This document shows, one piece after another, positions 18,381 to 27,235 of a stretch of 64,000 nt of DNA. The first letter of the stretch is position 1. The number at the start of each line of letters is the position of its first letter. The notes under the pieces were generated by a model. It made no database searches, had not been told where the DNA came from, and worked only from the letters and a program-made list of their open reading frames with translations. A program made the translations under genes and the position numbers. The stretch is from Lysinibacillus sp. KCTC 33748 (GTDB lineage: Bacteria; Bacillota; Bacilli; Bacillales_A; Planococcaceae): assembly GCF_002237755.1 (NCBI RefSeq), contig NZ_MWSJ01000001.1, positions 1-64,000 on the forward strand, given 5' to 3'.

Positions 18381-18398
18381 TATGCTGGGTAGTTTTTT
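18366..18398 (+). terminator. Terminator overlapping the ybaK stop
   Basis: Perfect stem actaccca / tgggtagt at 18366-18373 and 18386-18393 followed by seven T. The ybaK stop codon lies in the loop. Confidence 0.9.
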
Positions 18399-18478
18399 TA
18401 TTGTCAATTTGCGGAAGTGTCACTTAGATGAGCGATAAACTGCTCGGATAGTCGGGCACTGTCTTTAATTCGAAAACA

Positions 18479-18661
18479 TTACTTTTTATTTTGTTTTTTT
18501 ATTGTACGTGCAGGGGTAAATATAATCGTTACTAACATTCCTAAATATAAAGCGTACTTTAAAAATTCATTTTTTGAATAACCCAATAAATAAGGCATAC
18601 CTATTAACGTCATTGCTATACCAATTACAAACAAAACAGTCCCAATTTTTTTATCATACAT
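18479..18661 (-). CDS. Small two-helix membrane protein, unknown
   Basis: 60 residues: a short basic start, two hydrophobic helices (about 6-25 and 35-51) and a strongly basic C-terminus (ARTIKKQNKK). GGAGGG lies only a few bases before ATG 18661, a tight but usable spacing. No family recognised. It sits alone between two plus-strand units. Confidence 0.55.
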   Translation of the reverse strand: MYDKKIGTVLFVIGIAMTLIGMPYLLGYSKNEFLKYALYLGMLVTIIFTPARTIKKQNKK

Positions 18662-18777
18662 CGCCCTCCAAACTTAAAAACTCGACTTTTATCCTATTCG
18701 TAAAAATTTAAACGTAGCTTTTCATTTTTTAAAAGGTTCCTTCATATAATGCAAGGCATAAGAAAGGGGGATCGAAA

Positions 18778-19854
18778 TTGAACGGAAATGTGACCTATTA
18801 CTATGGACACGCACTGACTGGGCAAGGAGTTAAACATTTATATAAAGAAATGATGGATGAGGCAGAATTAGTTTATATTTTGCAGGGTGCACCGACGTTT
18901 AAAGGATCTGAGCTTCTGAAAGAGCTTGGGTATTTTTATGTAAAGCAGGGCTTTTCGGTGGAGTGGTTTAAGCATGCTTTGCTGGAGGATGTTGTAGAGG
19001 CAGTATACGTTCAAGGCTGTAATCGATTATTTGTATGGTCATCGGAGTGGGGGATTGAACCGACTTTTCTTGGCACAAAGCATCGGGTGATGTCATTTTA
19101 TGATTGCTTAGAAGAAATCCAGCTTGAAAAGGTTGGCGAACAGCTTGCTAATACGATGGCGGAACGAGAGTCATGGCGTGAGAAGTGTATTTCGTCGCTT
19201 ACTAAAGCTATAAAGATTCATGATGATTGGGAAGTAGTGACACAGAGCTGTATGAACTGGGGGGCATTAAATGACCAGGTTGAACATTTAAAGGCAGAGG
19301 TTTTCCAATCGATGGTCTTAAACAAAACAGGTATGCGCACGCATCGCTTACTCGGAACGTTAACTCCGAGGGGGGCCGAAAATACAGTAGATAGTATAAC
19401 GAAAAATGTATCTCGGAGATTGATGATCAAAGGGAAGCCAGGTACAGGTAAATCTTCGTTAATGAAAGGTTTGGCAGACGAAGCGAATGCGAGAGGGCTC
19501 GATGCGCAAATTATTTGGTGTGGCTTGGATGCAAACTCTGTTGATATGGTTCTTATCCCGGAATTAAATTTCTGCATCTTTGATAGTACGGATCCTCATA
19601 TCTTTGATCCAGAGGACGGCAGATTAGGGGATGAAATTTTCGATATAGGGAAACATTGCGCAATTTCACAAGAAGCTGAAGTTCAAATTGAAGATATTCG
19701 AGCAAAGTATAAAGAAGCAATGCAGGATGCAATGGGTTATTCGAAGCGTTATGCGGAAGCGGAGTATACAGTCCGTCGCTTAATAGATAATTGTCTATCG
19801 TCATCTCTTTGGCGAGAAAAAACTGCCCCATTATTCGAAAGATTAACAAAGTAA
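18778..19854 (+). CDS. PRK06851-type P-loop ATPase with a degenerate first half
   Basis: 358 residues starting at TTG 18778 (AAAGGGGGATC upstream). The C-terminal half has a good Walker A, GKPGTGKSS (about 219-227). The N-terminal half aligns with the C-terminal half as an internal duplication: ILQGAPTFKGSELLKELG corresponds to IKGKPGTGKSSLMKGLA, but its P-loop lacks the glycine-lysine core. So one nucleotide site is probably active and the other only structural. Both halves carry a matching later segment ending in FYD / IFD. The function of the family is not known to me. No operon partner is evident. Confidence 0.75.
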   Translation: MNGNVTYYYGHALTGQGVKHLYKEMMDEAELVYILQGAPTFKGSELLKELGYFYVKQGFSVEWFKHALLEDVVEAVYVQGCNRLFVWSSEWGIEPTFLGTKHRVMSFYDCLEEIQLEKVGEQLANTMAERESWREKCISSLTKAIKIHDDWEVVTQSCMNWGALNDQVEHLKAEVFQSMVLNKTGMRTHRLLGTLTPRGAENTVDSITKNVSRRLMIKGKPGTGKSSLMKGLADEANARGLDAQIIWCGLDANSVDMVLIPELNFCIFDSTDPHIFDPEDGRLGDEIFDIGKHCAISQEAEVQIEDIRAKYKEAMQDAMGYSKRYAEAEYTVRRLIDNCLSSSLWREKTAPLFERLTK

Positions 19855-19921
19855 TTTTTCTTATAACATGCTTGTGCTACACTAGGAGCTAGAACAGTTT
19901 TCCTAGGAAAGGATGATACGC

Positions 19922-21112
19922 TTGTCAAAAGTATTGAATGCATTTTTAGATGAAAACCTACAAGACTTACATGAACAAGGCTTATACAATGAAATTGATC
20001 CAGTAGAGGGAGCAAACGGACCCATTATTCAGGTACGTGGCAAAAATCTAATTAATCTATCCTCAAACAACTATCTTGGCTTAGCAACGAATGAAGAATT
20101 AAAGCGTATTGCCAAAGAAACAATAGAGACATATGGTGTGGGGGCTGGAGCAGTCCGTACGATTAACGGTACACTTGATTTACACGTAAAATTAGAGGAA
20201 AAGCTTGCTGAATTTAAAGGAACAGAGGCAGCGATTTCTTATCAATCCGGTTTTAACTGTAATATGGCAGCAATTTCAGCTGTTATGGATAAAAATGATG
20301 CGATTCTTTCAGACCAATTAAACCATGCATCGATTATCGATGGCTGTCGTTTATCACGTGCCAAAATTATTGCCTATAATCACTCCGATATGGATGATTT
20401 ACGTGCAAAGGCAAAGGCAGCAACAGAATCAGGCTTATACAATAAAGTCATGGTTATTACGGATGGCGTATTCTCAATGGACGGTGATATTGCAAAATTA
20501 CCAGAAATCGTTGAGATTGCGAAAGAGTTTGATTTAATAACATATGTAGATGATGCGCACGGATCAGGGGTAACAGGTAAAGGAAAGGGTACTGTGAAGC
20601 ATTTCGGTTTAGAAAAAGAAATCGACTTCCAAATTGGTACACTTTCTAAAGCAATTGGTGTTGTTGGTGGATATGTAGCTGGTAAGCAAAATTTAATTGA
20701 CTGGCTAAAAGTGCGTTCTCGTCCATTTTTATTCTCAACAGCATTACCACCAGGTGATGTTGCTGCGATTACAGCAGCAGTGCAAATGCTGATTGACTCA
20801 ACAGAGCTGCACGATAAGCTTTGGGAAAATGGCGATTATTTAAAGGCGGGTCTTGCTAAATTAGGCTTTAATATTGGCGAATCTGAAACGCCGATTACAC
20901 CATGTATTATTGGTGATGAAAAGCTTACACAGGAATTTTCACGTCGCCTATTTGAAGAAGGCGTCTACGCTAAATCAATCGTTTTCCCAACAGTTCCAAA
21001 AGGTACAGGACGTGTTCGAAACATGCCTACAGCGGCACATACAAAAGAAATGTTGGACGGCGCTCTAGCAATCTATGAAAAAGTCGGCCGTGAACTAGGC
21101 GTTATTCAATAA
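19922..21112 (+). CDS. kbl: Glycine C-acetyltransferase (2-amino-3-ketobutyrate CoA ligase)
   Basis: 396 residues from TTG 19922, preferred because AAAGGA is eight bases upstream; ATG 19913 overlaps that site. It is an alpha-oxoamine synthase with PLP features: NYLGLATN, the HASIIDG stretch, [12 protein letters not shown] holding the PLP-contacting Asp and His, and the Schiff-base lysine in IGTLSKAIG (about 243). It cleaves 2-amino-3-ketobutyrate with CoA to glycine and acetyl-CoA, the second step of threonine degradation. The partner dehydrogenase gene, usually adjacent, is 17 kb away at 38097. BioF-like activity is the family alternative, but no bio genes are near. Confidence 0.92.
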   Translation: MSKVLNAFLDENLQDLHEQGLYNEIDPVEGANGPIIQVRGKNLINLSSNNYLGLATNEELKRIAKETIETYGVGAGAVRTINGTLDLHVKLEEKLAEFKGTEAAISYQSGFNCNMAAISAVMDKNDAILSDQLNHASIIDGCRLSRAKIIAYNHSDMDDLRAKAKAATESGLYNKVMVITDGVFSMDGDIAKLPEIVEIAKEFDLITYVDDAHGSGVTGKGKGTVKHFGLEKEIDFQIGTLSKAIGVVGGYVAGKQNLIDWLKVRSRPFLFSTALPPGDVAAITAAVQMLIDSTELHDKLWENGDYLKAGLAKLGFNIGESETPITPCIIGDEKLTQEFSRRLFEEGVYAKSIVFPTVPKGTGRVRNMPTAAHTKEMLDGALAIYEKVGRELGVIQ

Positions 21113-21118
21113 AAAATT

Positions 21119-21148
21119 GGGCTGCCTCAATAGGAGGTAGCCCTTTTT
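21119..21148 (+). terminator. kbl terminator
   Basis: Stem gggctgcctc / gaggtagccc (one G-U) with a five-base loop, followed by TTTTT. Confidence 0.92.
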
Positions 21149-21155
21149 ATATTAA

Positions 21156-21236
21156 CGTTCCGATAAATCGGTGAAACGTTCCGATAAATCTCAAAATTGT
21201 TCCGATAAAACACAAATTTATTCCGATAAGTCTCTT
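21156..21236. repeat. 21-bp-period array, locus 1 (four units)
   Basis: The core ttccgataaa recurs with cgata beginning at 21161, 21182, 21203 and 21224, exactly 21 bp apart, while the sequence between cores varies. It lies between the converging 3' ends of kbl and the hydroxy-acid oxidase gene, just beyond the kbl terminator. The same spacing occurs at 49014 and 63728. Confidence 0.9.
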
Positions 21237-21266
21237 ATCTCCACCTCAAACTGCCGGACGATTTAT

Positions 21267-22418
21267 TCACTTTCCATCTTTTTTCACTAATGTAATATCA
21301 CGTAGTCCCTTTATAGATATTGCCCCCGCTAAAGCGATGGAAACTTTTAATTCATCATATAAATTCGTCATTACTTTTTCGACTCCTTGCTGCCCATCTA
21401 ATGCAAGTCCGTAGACGAAGGGACGACCAATGGCAACAGCATCAGCTCCTAAAGCGAGTACTTTAAGAGCATCCATGCCACGATACACACCGCTATCTAA
21501 AATGACAGGAACTCGTCCTTTTACAGCTTTCACAATATCAGGAAGGGCATCGAGTGAACCAATTACGCCATCCAATTGGCGACCACCGTGGTTTGATACG
21601 ATAATACCGTCAATGCCGTTTTCAATAGCTAGTTTTGCGTCTTCAGGATGTAAGATTCCCTTCAGTAAAATAGGGAGATTAGAACGGCGCTTTAATTCAC
21701 GTACATTCTCCCAATTTAATGTAGGATGGAACACATTTTGCAAAACGCCCTGTACATATGACTCGAATGAATCATCTGGTAAGGAAGCAGTAAAAACAGG
21801 ATCATTCATATAGTTTCCTCGAGCATACCCAAGTTTTAAAGGTGAAAATTGATTGCGAACATCTTCTTCACGCCAGCCAAGCATGACGGTATCTACAGTT
21901 AAAACAATAGCCTCAAAACCAGCAGCCTCGGCTCGGGCGGCCATGCTATATGCAATTTCCTCATTTGTTGACCAATATAATTGAAACCATTTAGTAGCAG
22001 TGGGGGCTGTTTGTGCCACATCCTCAAGTGCATAGCTTGAAACTGTACTTTGAATATAAGGAATTTTTAACTGATCAGCCGCACGTGCCACGGCAAGCTC
22101 TCCCTCGTCATGTGCCATTTTGTTCATGCCAACAGGAGCAAATAAGAGCGGGGTTGGATGTACTTTTCCGAACAGCTCAATCGATGTATCAATACTTGAA
22201 ACATCATGTAAAAAGCGTGGAATAATAGAGTATTTTTCAAAGGCTCCACGGTTATTCCGTAATGTTTGCTCACCACCAGCACCTGAACGAATGTAGCCAA
22301 ACGGACCAGCTTCCATTTTTTCTGCAACAGCCTTTTCTAAATCTGCAAAGCAAATAGGGAAGGGGGCTTGTGCATTAATATTTTTTAACAGTAGATCACC
22401 ATGTGTTGTTTTAGTCAT
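21267..22418 (-). CDS. FMN-dependent L-2-hydroxy acid oxidase (lactate oxidase-like)
   Basis: 383 residues from ATG 22418, chosen because AGGAGG lies six bases upstream; the longer frame runs into the permease gene. It is a flavin TIM-barrel: LFAPVGMNKMAH, the QLYWS strand, ILKGILHPEDA with the FMN-phosphate lysine, and the catalytic histidine in SNHGGRQLDG (about 261). It oxidises a 2-hydroxy acid to the 2-oxo acid. It is the last gene of the S-box-controlled methionine transporter operon, only 13 bp after metI. A substrate such as 2-hydroxy-4-methylthiobutyrate is therefore worth testing (inference); L-lactate is the default family substrate. Confidence 0.85.
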   Translation of the reverse strand: MTKTTHGDLLLKNINAQAPFPICFADLEKAVAEKMEAGPFGYIRSGAGGEQTLRNNRGAFEKYSIIPRFLHDVSSIDTSIELFGKVHPTPLLFAPVGMNKMAHDEGELAVARAADQLKIPYIQSTVSSYALEDVAQTAPTATKWFQLYWSTNEEIAYSMAARAEAAGFEAIVLTVDTVMLGWREEDVRNQFSPLKLGYARGNYMNDPVFTASLPDDSFESYVQGVLQNVFHPTLNWENVRELKRRSNLPILLKGILHPEDAKLAIENGIDGIIVSNHGGRQLDGVIGSLDALPDIVKAVKGRVPVILDSGVYRGMDALKVLALGADAVAIGRPFVYGLALDGQQGVEKVMTNLYDELKVSIALAGAISIKGLRDITLVKKDGK

Positions 22419-22431
22419 CGTCATCCTCCTA

Positions 22432-23103
22432 TTAATCTTTCTTAAGTTTCGCAGCAAAGCGGTTACCCATTGATTGAATAATCTGAACAAGGATGATTAA
22501 GATAAACACTGTCGCATACATCACATCGACCTCATAGCGTAAATGACCGTAACGATATGCGAGATCACCTAAACCACCAGCGCCAACCATTCCAGCCATT
22601 GCTGTTGCTCCTATCAGACCGATTGTGGCAATTGTTAAGCCTAAAATAATGGATGGACGAGCCTCACGTAGTAAGACATTCCAAATGATGTGACGACGTT
22701 TAATACCCATTGCTGTATAAGCTTCCACAACACCTGGATCAACTTCCAAAAGTGCCGTTTCCATAAGTCGTGCAATATAAGGTGCTGTATAAACAACAAG
22801 CGGCACAATAACACCTTTTACACCAATAGTTGTGCCAACGATCAGCTTCGTGAACGGTAAAATGAAGAATAGTAAAATAATGAACGGTACAGAGCGAATA
22901 ATATTAATAAATAAATTGAAAAATTGATAGAGAAATTTATTTTCAAATGATTGCCCCGGACGAGTTAAAACGATTAAAAGCCCTAAAGGGATCCCAATTA
23001 AAATAGAAAACAATAATGAAATCCCGACCATTTGAAAGGTTTCGAAAATGGATTGCCCAATAACATCTGACCAGTCTGCAAAGAAACTTTGAATGCTATT
23101 CAT
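22432..23103 (-). CDS. metI: Methionine ABC transporter permease
   Basis: 223 residues with five or six membrane helices and the MetI-type cytoplasmic coupling loop (EAYTAMGIKRRHIIWNVLL, about 130-148). Together with MetN and MetQ it imports methionine. Its ATG overlaps the end of metN by eight bases. Confidence 0.93.
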   Translation of the reverse strand: MNSIQSFFADWSDVIGQSIFETFQMVGISLLFSILIGIPLGLLIVLTRPGQSFENKFLYQFFNLFINIIRSVPFIILLFFILPFTKLIVGTTIGVKGVIVPLVVYTAPYIARLMETALLEVDPGVVEAYTAMGIKRRHIIWNVLLREARPSIILGLTIATIGLIGATAMAGMVGAGGLGDLAYRYGHLRYEVDVMYATVFILIILVQIIQSMGNRFAAKLKKD

Positions 23104-24121
23104 TTAATTCGCCTCCTAATTCCTCAACGCATACCCCGTTTTCTATAAAATACGTAAGTGCCTTTTCAACGATATGTGCCTTACCGTGTAGATGCACGAC
23201 AATATTACCGACGATGCCGTTTTTTAATTCAATGATATTGGCTGTTAAAATATTTGGTTGTACATCATAAACTTTGCTCACTTCTGCAAGTAATGGCTTC
23301 CCGGTACTTTCACCAAGGAATGTTAAGCGAATCACACTTCCGGAAAGATTTAATTGTTCGATTAGGGAAGAAGATAAATTACGTTGAGAAATAGTGTTTA
23401 AAAACTTTCGTGTCGTTGGGTGCTGAGGCTTCGAAAATAGTTCTATAGCAGAGCCATATTCCACAACCGTCCCTGATTCAAGAACGGATACATCATCGCA
23501 AATTTTTTGAATAACATTCATTTCATGTGTAATGAGTAAAATAGTGATGCCCAACTCACGGTTAATTTTCAAGAGAAGCTCGAGAATAGCTTCAGTTGTT
23601 TCAGGATCGAGAGCACTTGTCGCTTCATCACTGAGTAAAATCTCAGGCTCTTGGGCGAGGGCACGTGCAATAGCGACACGTTGCTTTTGACCACCCGAAA
23701 GTTGGCTAGGATAACTATCTAATTTCTCTGTTAGGCCAACAATTTCTGCATATTTTGCGACGCGTTTTTTCACTTCAGAGTCGTTATAGCCTAGAAGCTT
23801 TAATGGTACCGAGATATTGTTGTAAACGGTCGCTGTTTTTAAGAGATTAAAATGCTGGAAAATCATGCCGATTTTTTGACGTGTTTTGCGGAGGTCGTTT
23901 AAAGAAAGGGAAGTAATATCTACATTGTCGATCAATACTTTTCCTGTTGTTGGACGCTCTAATAAATTAACACAGCGAATAAGGGTACTTTTTCCTGCGC
24001 CACTGTAGCCAATAACCCCATGAATTTCACCTTTTTTGACATGCAGGTTAATGCCATCTACTGCCTTAACGATACCTTTTTTAGTTTTAAATTCTTTTGT
24101 TATATTTTCTAGTTGAATCAT
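23096..24121 (-). CDS. metN: Methionine ABC transporter ATP-binding protein
   Basis: 341 residues. The ABC domain (1-240) shows Walker A GYSGAGKST, signature LSGGQKQRVAIARAL and Walker B ILLSDEATSALD. The C-terminal ~95 residues form the NIL/ACT-like domain that in MetN binds methionine and inhibits transport. It drives uptake through MetI with substrate delivered by MetQ. AAGGAGAG precedes ATG 24121. Confidence 0.95.
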   Translation of the reverse strand: MIQLENITKEFKTKKGIVKAVDGINLHVKKGEIHGVIGYSGAGKSTLIRCVNLLERPTTGKVLIDNVDITSLSLNDLRKTRQKIGMIFQHFNLLKTATVYNNISVPLKLLGYNDSEVKKRVAKYAEIVGLTEKLDSYPSQLSGGQKQRVAIARALAQEPEILLSDEATSALDPETTEAILELLLKINRELGITILLITHEMNVIQKICDDVSVLESGTVVEYGSAIELFSKPQHPTTRKFLNTISQRNLSSSLIEQLNLSGSVIRLTFLGESTGKPLLAEVSKVYDVQPNILTANIIELKNGIVGNIVVHLHGKAHIVEKALTYFIENGVCVEELGGELNE

Positions 24122-24225
24122 ACTGTGAACTCTCCTTTCTAAGTCCTTCTATTAAGCAAGAATCTGCTAGCATTCCTATAGGAGTCTCGCAGATTCTCAA
24201 TTTATGAAAGGCCCTTCATCGTTAC

Positions 24226-25056
24226 TTACCAGCTTGGAATGATAGAACCTTTGAATTCCTCTTCAATAAATTTGCGTACTTCATCAGATTGATAGGCTTC
24301 AACAAATTTTTTAATCGCTGGGTCATCCTCGTTTTCAGCACGTACCGCAATGTAGTTTACATATGGAGAGTTAGTAGATTCTAAAAGAATGGAGTCTTTT
24401 TTAGGATCAATACCAGCATCAAGAGCGAAGTTCGTATTAATAGCTGCCACATCTACTTCACTAAGCTGCTTCGGAATTTGTGCAGCCTCTAATTCAATGA
24501 ATTTAAAATTCTTTTTGTTTTCTTCCACATCGCGAATAGATGCTGTTAAGTCTGCACCTTCTTTTAATTTAATGATGCCTGCCTCTTGAAGAACAAATAG
24601 AGCACGAGCCCCGTTCGTTGGATCATTTGGTAATCCGAATGTAGCACCATCAGGAACTTCATCCAATGATTTATATTTATCAGAGTATATGCCCATAGGA
24701 GTTAAAATTGTTTTTCCTACTGGTACTAAATCTGTTTTGTGATCTTTGTTAAATGCATCGAGGAAAGGCTTGTGTTGATAACTGTTTACATCAAGATCAC
24801 CCTCGGCTAACGATGTATTTGGTAAAACATAATCAGAGAACGTTTTTAGTTCTACCTCTAAGCCACTTTCTTTGGCAACTTTTGCTGCAACCTCTGCAAT
24901 TTGTTCGTGTGGACCAGAAGTTACACCTACTACAATTTTATTTTCATTAATAGCCTTACCTTGACTACCTTTATCTTCATTAGTACCGCAGCCTACTAAT
25001 GCTGCTACTAATGTGAGACTCGCTAAACCTAGTAAAATTTTGTTTTTCTTTTTCAT
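24226..25056 (-). CDS. metQ: Methionine-binding lipoprotein
   Basis: 276 residues from ATG 25056 (GGAGG eight bases upstream). It has an N-terminal lipoprotein signal with lipobox LVGC at residues 19-22, then a NlpA/MetQ substrate-binding domain (VVGVTSGPHEQIAEVAAKVA...; INTNFALDAGI). Anchored outside the membrane, it passes methionine, possibly also D-methionine or the sulfoxide, to MetNI. First gene of the operon, directly after the S-box leader. Confidence 0.95.
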   Translation of the reverse strand: MKKKNKILLGLASLTLVAALVGCGTNEDKGSQGKAINENKIVVGVTSGPHEQIAEVAAKVAKESGLEVELKTFSDYVLPNTSLAEGDLDVNSYQHKPFLDAFNKDHKTDLVPVGKTILTPMGIYSDKYKSLDEVPDGATFGLPNDPTNGARALFVLQEAGIIKLKEGADLTASIRDVEENKKNFKFIELEAAQIPKQLSEVDVAAINTNFALDAGIDPKKDSILLESTNSPYVNYIAVRAENEDDPAIKKFVEAYQSDEVRKFIEEEFKGSIIPSW

Positions 25057-25090
25057 GAGACATACCTCCAAAGTTGTTTTATCGGCTGGT

Positions 25091-25252
25091 AAAAATAAAA
25101 AAAACTCTCTTAAAAAAATTAAGAGAGGCTCATGAAAAAACGTCCTCTCTTATCTTTCAAACGATGATCGTTTGCTGGATTTGGCACCTTCCTTAAAAAA
25201 GGAGGTTGCCGAGCTTCATAGGGCCAGTCCCTCAGCTACTCTTGATAAGAGA
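25091..25252 (-). ncRNA. SAM (S-box) riboswitch and terminator controlling metQNI
   Basis: On the minus strand the leader begins ctcttatcaagag, followed by the classical agctgagggactggccc, the tgaagc / cggcaacc pairing and ggtgccaaatccagca, closed by a paired ctcttatc helix. A perfect nine-base terminator stem (ctctcttaa / ttaagagag, 25105-25127) with an eight-T run follows. S-box RNAs terminate transcription when SAM is plentiful, so this operon is expressed when methionine/SAM is scarce. The oxidase gene at the operon end falls under the same control. Confidence 0.95.
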
Positions 25253-25285
25253 TTTATAATATTTTTTTGTAAATCCGATATATCT

Positions 25286-25314
25286 AATATAGATTATAGG
25301 ATATAGTAAGTCAA
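25286..25314 (-). promoter_or_regulatory. Promoter of the metQNI operon
   Basis: On the minus strand TTGACT, 17 bp, TATATT, about 35-40 bp before the riboswitch start. Confidence 0.75.
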
Positions 25315-25500
25315 TCGAATTTTTGAAATATTTTATTTTGTTATACTATTTGATCGCGAAAGAGGCATGGGAATTCTTGCTAGGGTAGGGTGGAAATATT
25401 GTTATCAGGACAGTGTATTAGATAGTTTGATGAATCAAAGGTCATGTTCAATTTATCCGTTAGAAGAAGGGTTGAGGCAACCAAGAAAGATCATGAAATG

Positions 25501-25543
25501 AAAACTGCCCCTATAGCGAGTGTGAACTAATAGGACAGTTTTT
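25501..25543. terminator. Terminator after mtnE
   Basis: aaaactg-cccctat pairs with atagg-acagtttt across a loop. A and T runs on both sides make it usable from either strand; it serves the minus-strand mtnE gene. Confidence 0.7.
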
Positions 25544-25564
25544 GAATGGAAGGAAATCCAATGC

Positions 25565-26734
25565 TTATAAATTAAAGAAGTTTAATTTTTCAATTCGGCT
25601 GATTGCTTCACGTAAGCGATCTTCACTTACAAGTAAACCTACACGAACATAGCCTTCACCGTATTGACCGAAGCCATTGCCTGCAGCTACTGCGATATCA
25701 GCTTTATCGAGCAATACATCAGCAAACTGCTCACTTGTATAACCTAATGGAACAGGGAGCCATGCAAAGAAAGAGCCCTTTGGTGCGGTTACTTGCCAAC
25801 CAATTCGCTGTGCTTCTTCGATAAGAACATTTCGTCGACGCTCATAAGTCGCTCTTAGCTTATTCGCGCAATCCTGAGATGCTGTAAGGGCAACCGCTGC
25901 TGCTTGTTGTACGGCAGGGAATTGACTACAAAATAGATGATCTTGAATAAGATTAATAGCCGCAACAATATCAGCGTTACCAACTGCAAATCCAATACGC
26001 CAGCCTGCCATATTATATGTTTTAGATAATGTATACATCTCGATGCCGACCTCTTTGGCACCTTCCGCTTGCAGGAAACTAATAGGTTTCTTGCCGTCAA
26101 ATCCAATTGCACCGTAAGCGAAATCATGTGAGACAATCATGTTGTGCTCTTTAGCAAAGCGCGCCGTTTCCTCGAAAAATTCAAGTGTTGCAGTACCACC
26201 AGTTGGATTGTTCGGGTAATTTAAGTAAAGAAGCTTTGCCTTTTCTTTTACTTCATTGGATAAAGCATTATAATCGGGCAGGAAATTATTCTCTGCGAAA
26301 AGTGGCATGACTTCAAAATTAACATCACCTAATACGACACCAGATAAGTAATCTGGATATCCAGGATCGGGTAATAACATTGTATCACCGGGGTTTAAAA
26401 CCGCTAACGGCAGCTCAACAAGACCGATTTTTGTACCACCAAGAATAGCTACCTCAGTTTCAGGATCAATATCAACATTGTATTCACGTTTGTAGAAGTC
26501 TGCGGCTGCTTGACGTAATTCTACGATGCCACGGAATGGAGAATATTTATGATGTTGAGGGTTTTCAGCTGCTTCCTGTAACGCTTTTATAATGTGTTGG
26601 GGAGTGGGCTGATCTGGATTGCCTTGACCGAGATTGATAACATCGCGCCCTTCTGCTAAAGCAGAATTCACTTTTTGCACCAATGCTGCAAAAAATTGAG
26701 TCGGGAGTTGCTGTAGTTTTTTTGAGAATTCCAT
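25565..26734 (-). CDS. mtnE: Methionine-salvage aminotransferase
   Basis: 389 residues of class I/II aminotransferase. It closely resembles B. subtilis MtnE (YkrV) from memory: VINLGQGNPDQPTP near the N-terminus, YLNYPNNPTG and the Schiff-base lysine in YTLSKTYNMAGWR (about 235). MtnE transaminates 2-keto-4-methylthiobutyrate to methionine, using glutamine among other donors. It lies next to the methionine transporter operon and is divergent from mtnU. I see no S-box in its own leader. Confidence 0.9.
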   Translation of the reverse strand: MEFSKKLQQLPTQFFAALVQKVNSALAEGRDVINLGQGNPDQPTPQHIIKALQEAAENPQHHKYSPFRGIVELRQAAADFYKREYNVDIDPETEVAILGGTKIGLVELPLAVLNPGDTMLLPDPGYPDYLSGVVLGDVNFEVMPLFAENNFLPDYNALSNEVKEKAKLLYLNYPNNPTGGTATLEFFEETARFAKEHNMIVSHDFAYGAIGFDGKKPISFLQAEGAKEVGIEMYTLSKTYNMAGWRIGFAVGNADIVAAINLIQDHLFCSQFPAVQQAAAVALTASQDCANKLRATYERRRNVLIEEAQRIGWQVTAPKGSFFAWLPVPLGYTSEQFADVLLDKADIAVAAGNGFGQYGEGYVRVGLLVSEDRLREAISRIEKLNFFNL

Positions 26735-26849
26735 GCATGTTCTCCTTTTTAGAAAATAATAATTGATGCAAATAATATTACTTTTTTTACTAATTGTCTA
26801 GAGTCTCTATTTACAAAGATGGACGCACAAAATACAAGCAAAGAGCATG

Positions 26850-26935
26850 CGAGCCTAAGTACAAAGCCGATTCTTGACGTAATTATGCCAACATCTGAGG
26901 CATCTTAACAATGCCCGTAAAACATAGGTTTTGGC
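26850..26935 (+). other. Structured relic in the mtnE-mtnU gap
   Basis: The 500-bp divergent gap has no gene I can support. This part contains gacgtaattatgcc, then atgcc / ggcat and aaagcc / ggcttt pairings, resembling a worn fragment of repeat family A. The rest is AT-rich. Confidence 0.35.
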
Positions 26936-27068
26936 TTTACTTTTAAACCCTTTAAAATAATATTTAATTTTTTTTTTAATTACTGTAACTTTTATTAAAC
27001 TTAATCGTACTAATTAATAGAATCTAAAACTAAGAGCAAAATTGATTAGTAAGATTCACTTTCGCGAA

Positions 27069-27110
27069 AAGGCCAGGGCTCACTTTATTGCTGAGATCCT
27101 GGTCTTTTTG
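27069..27110. terminator. Orphan terminator-like hairpin upstream of mtnU
   Basis: Stem aaggccagg / cctggtctt (G-U allowed), loop of 20 bases, then TTTTT. No gene precedes it on the plus strand, so it either ends an unseen short transcript or acts as a leader attenuator. A TATAAT box lies downstream at 27168, which would place mtnU transcription after it. Confidence 0.55.
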
Positions 27111-27235
27111 TTTTTGTTCCAAAGCTGCTCTTAGCTCAGACAACAGCGATATCATTTTTACTTGTAGTATAATGAAAAATAGAAAAACACAAATGCAGAA
27201 AAAGAAATATTTTTGGGACTAGGGGAGGAATTAAG

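Noticed and set aside
21156-21236. 21-bp array as a CRISPR
   Set aside because: The conserved core is under 12 bp, the step is 21 bp, and no cas genes are present.
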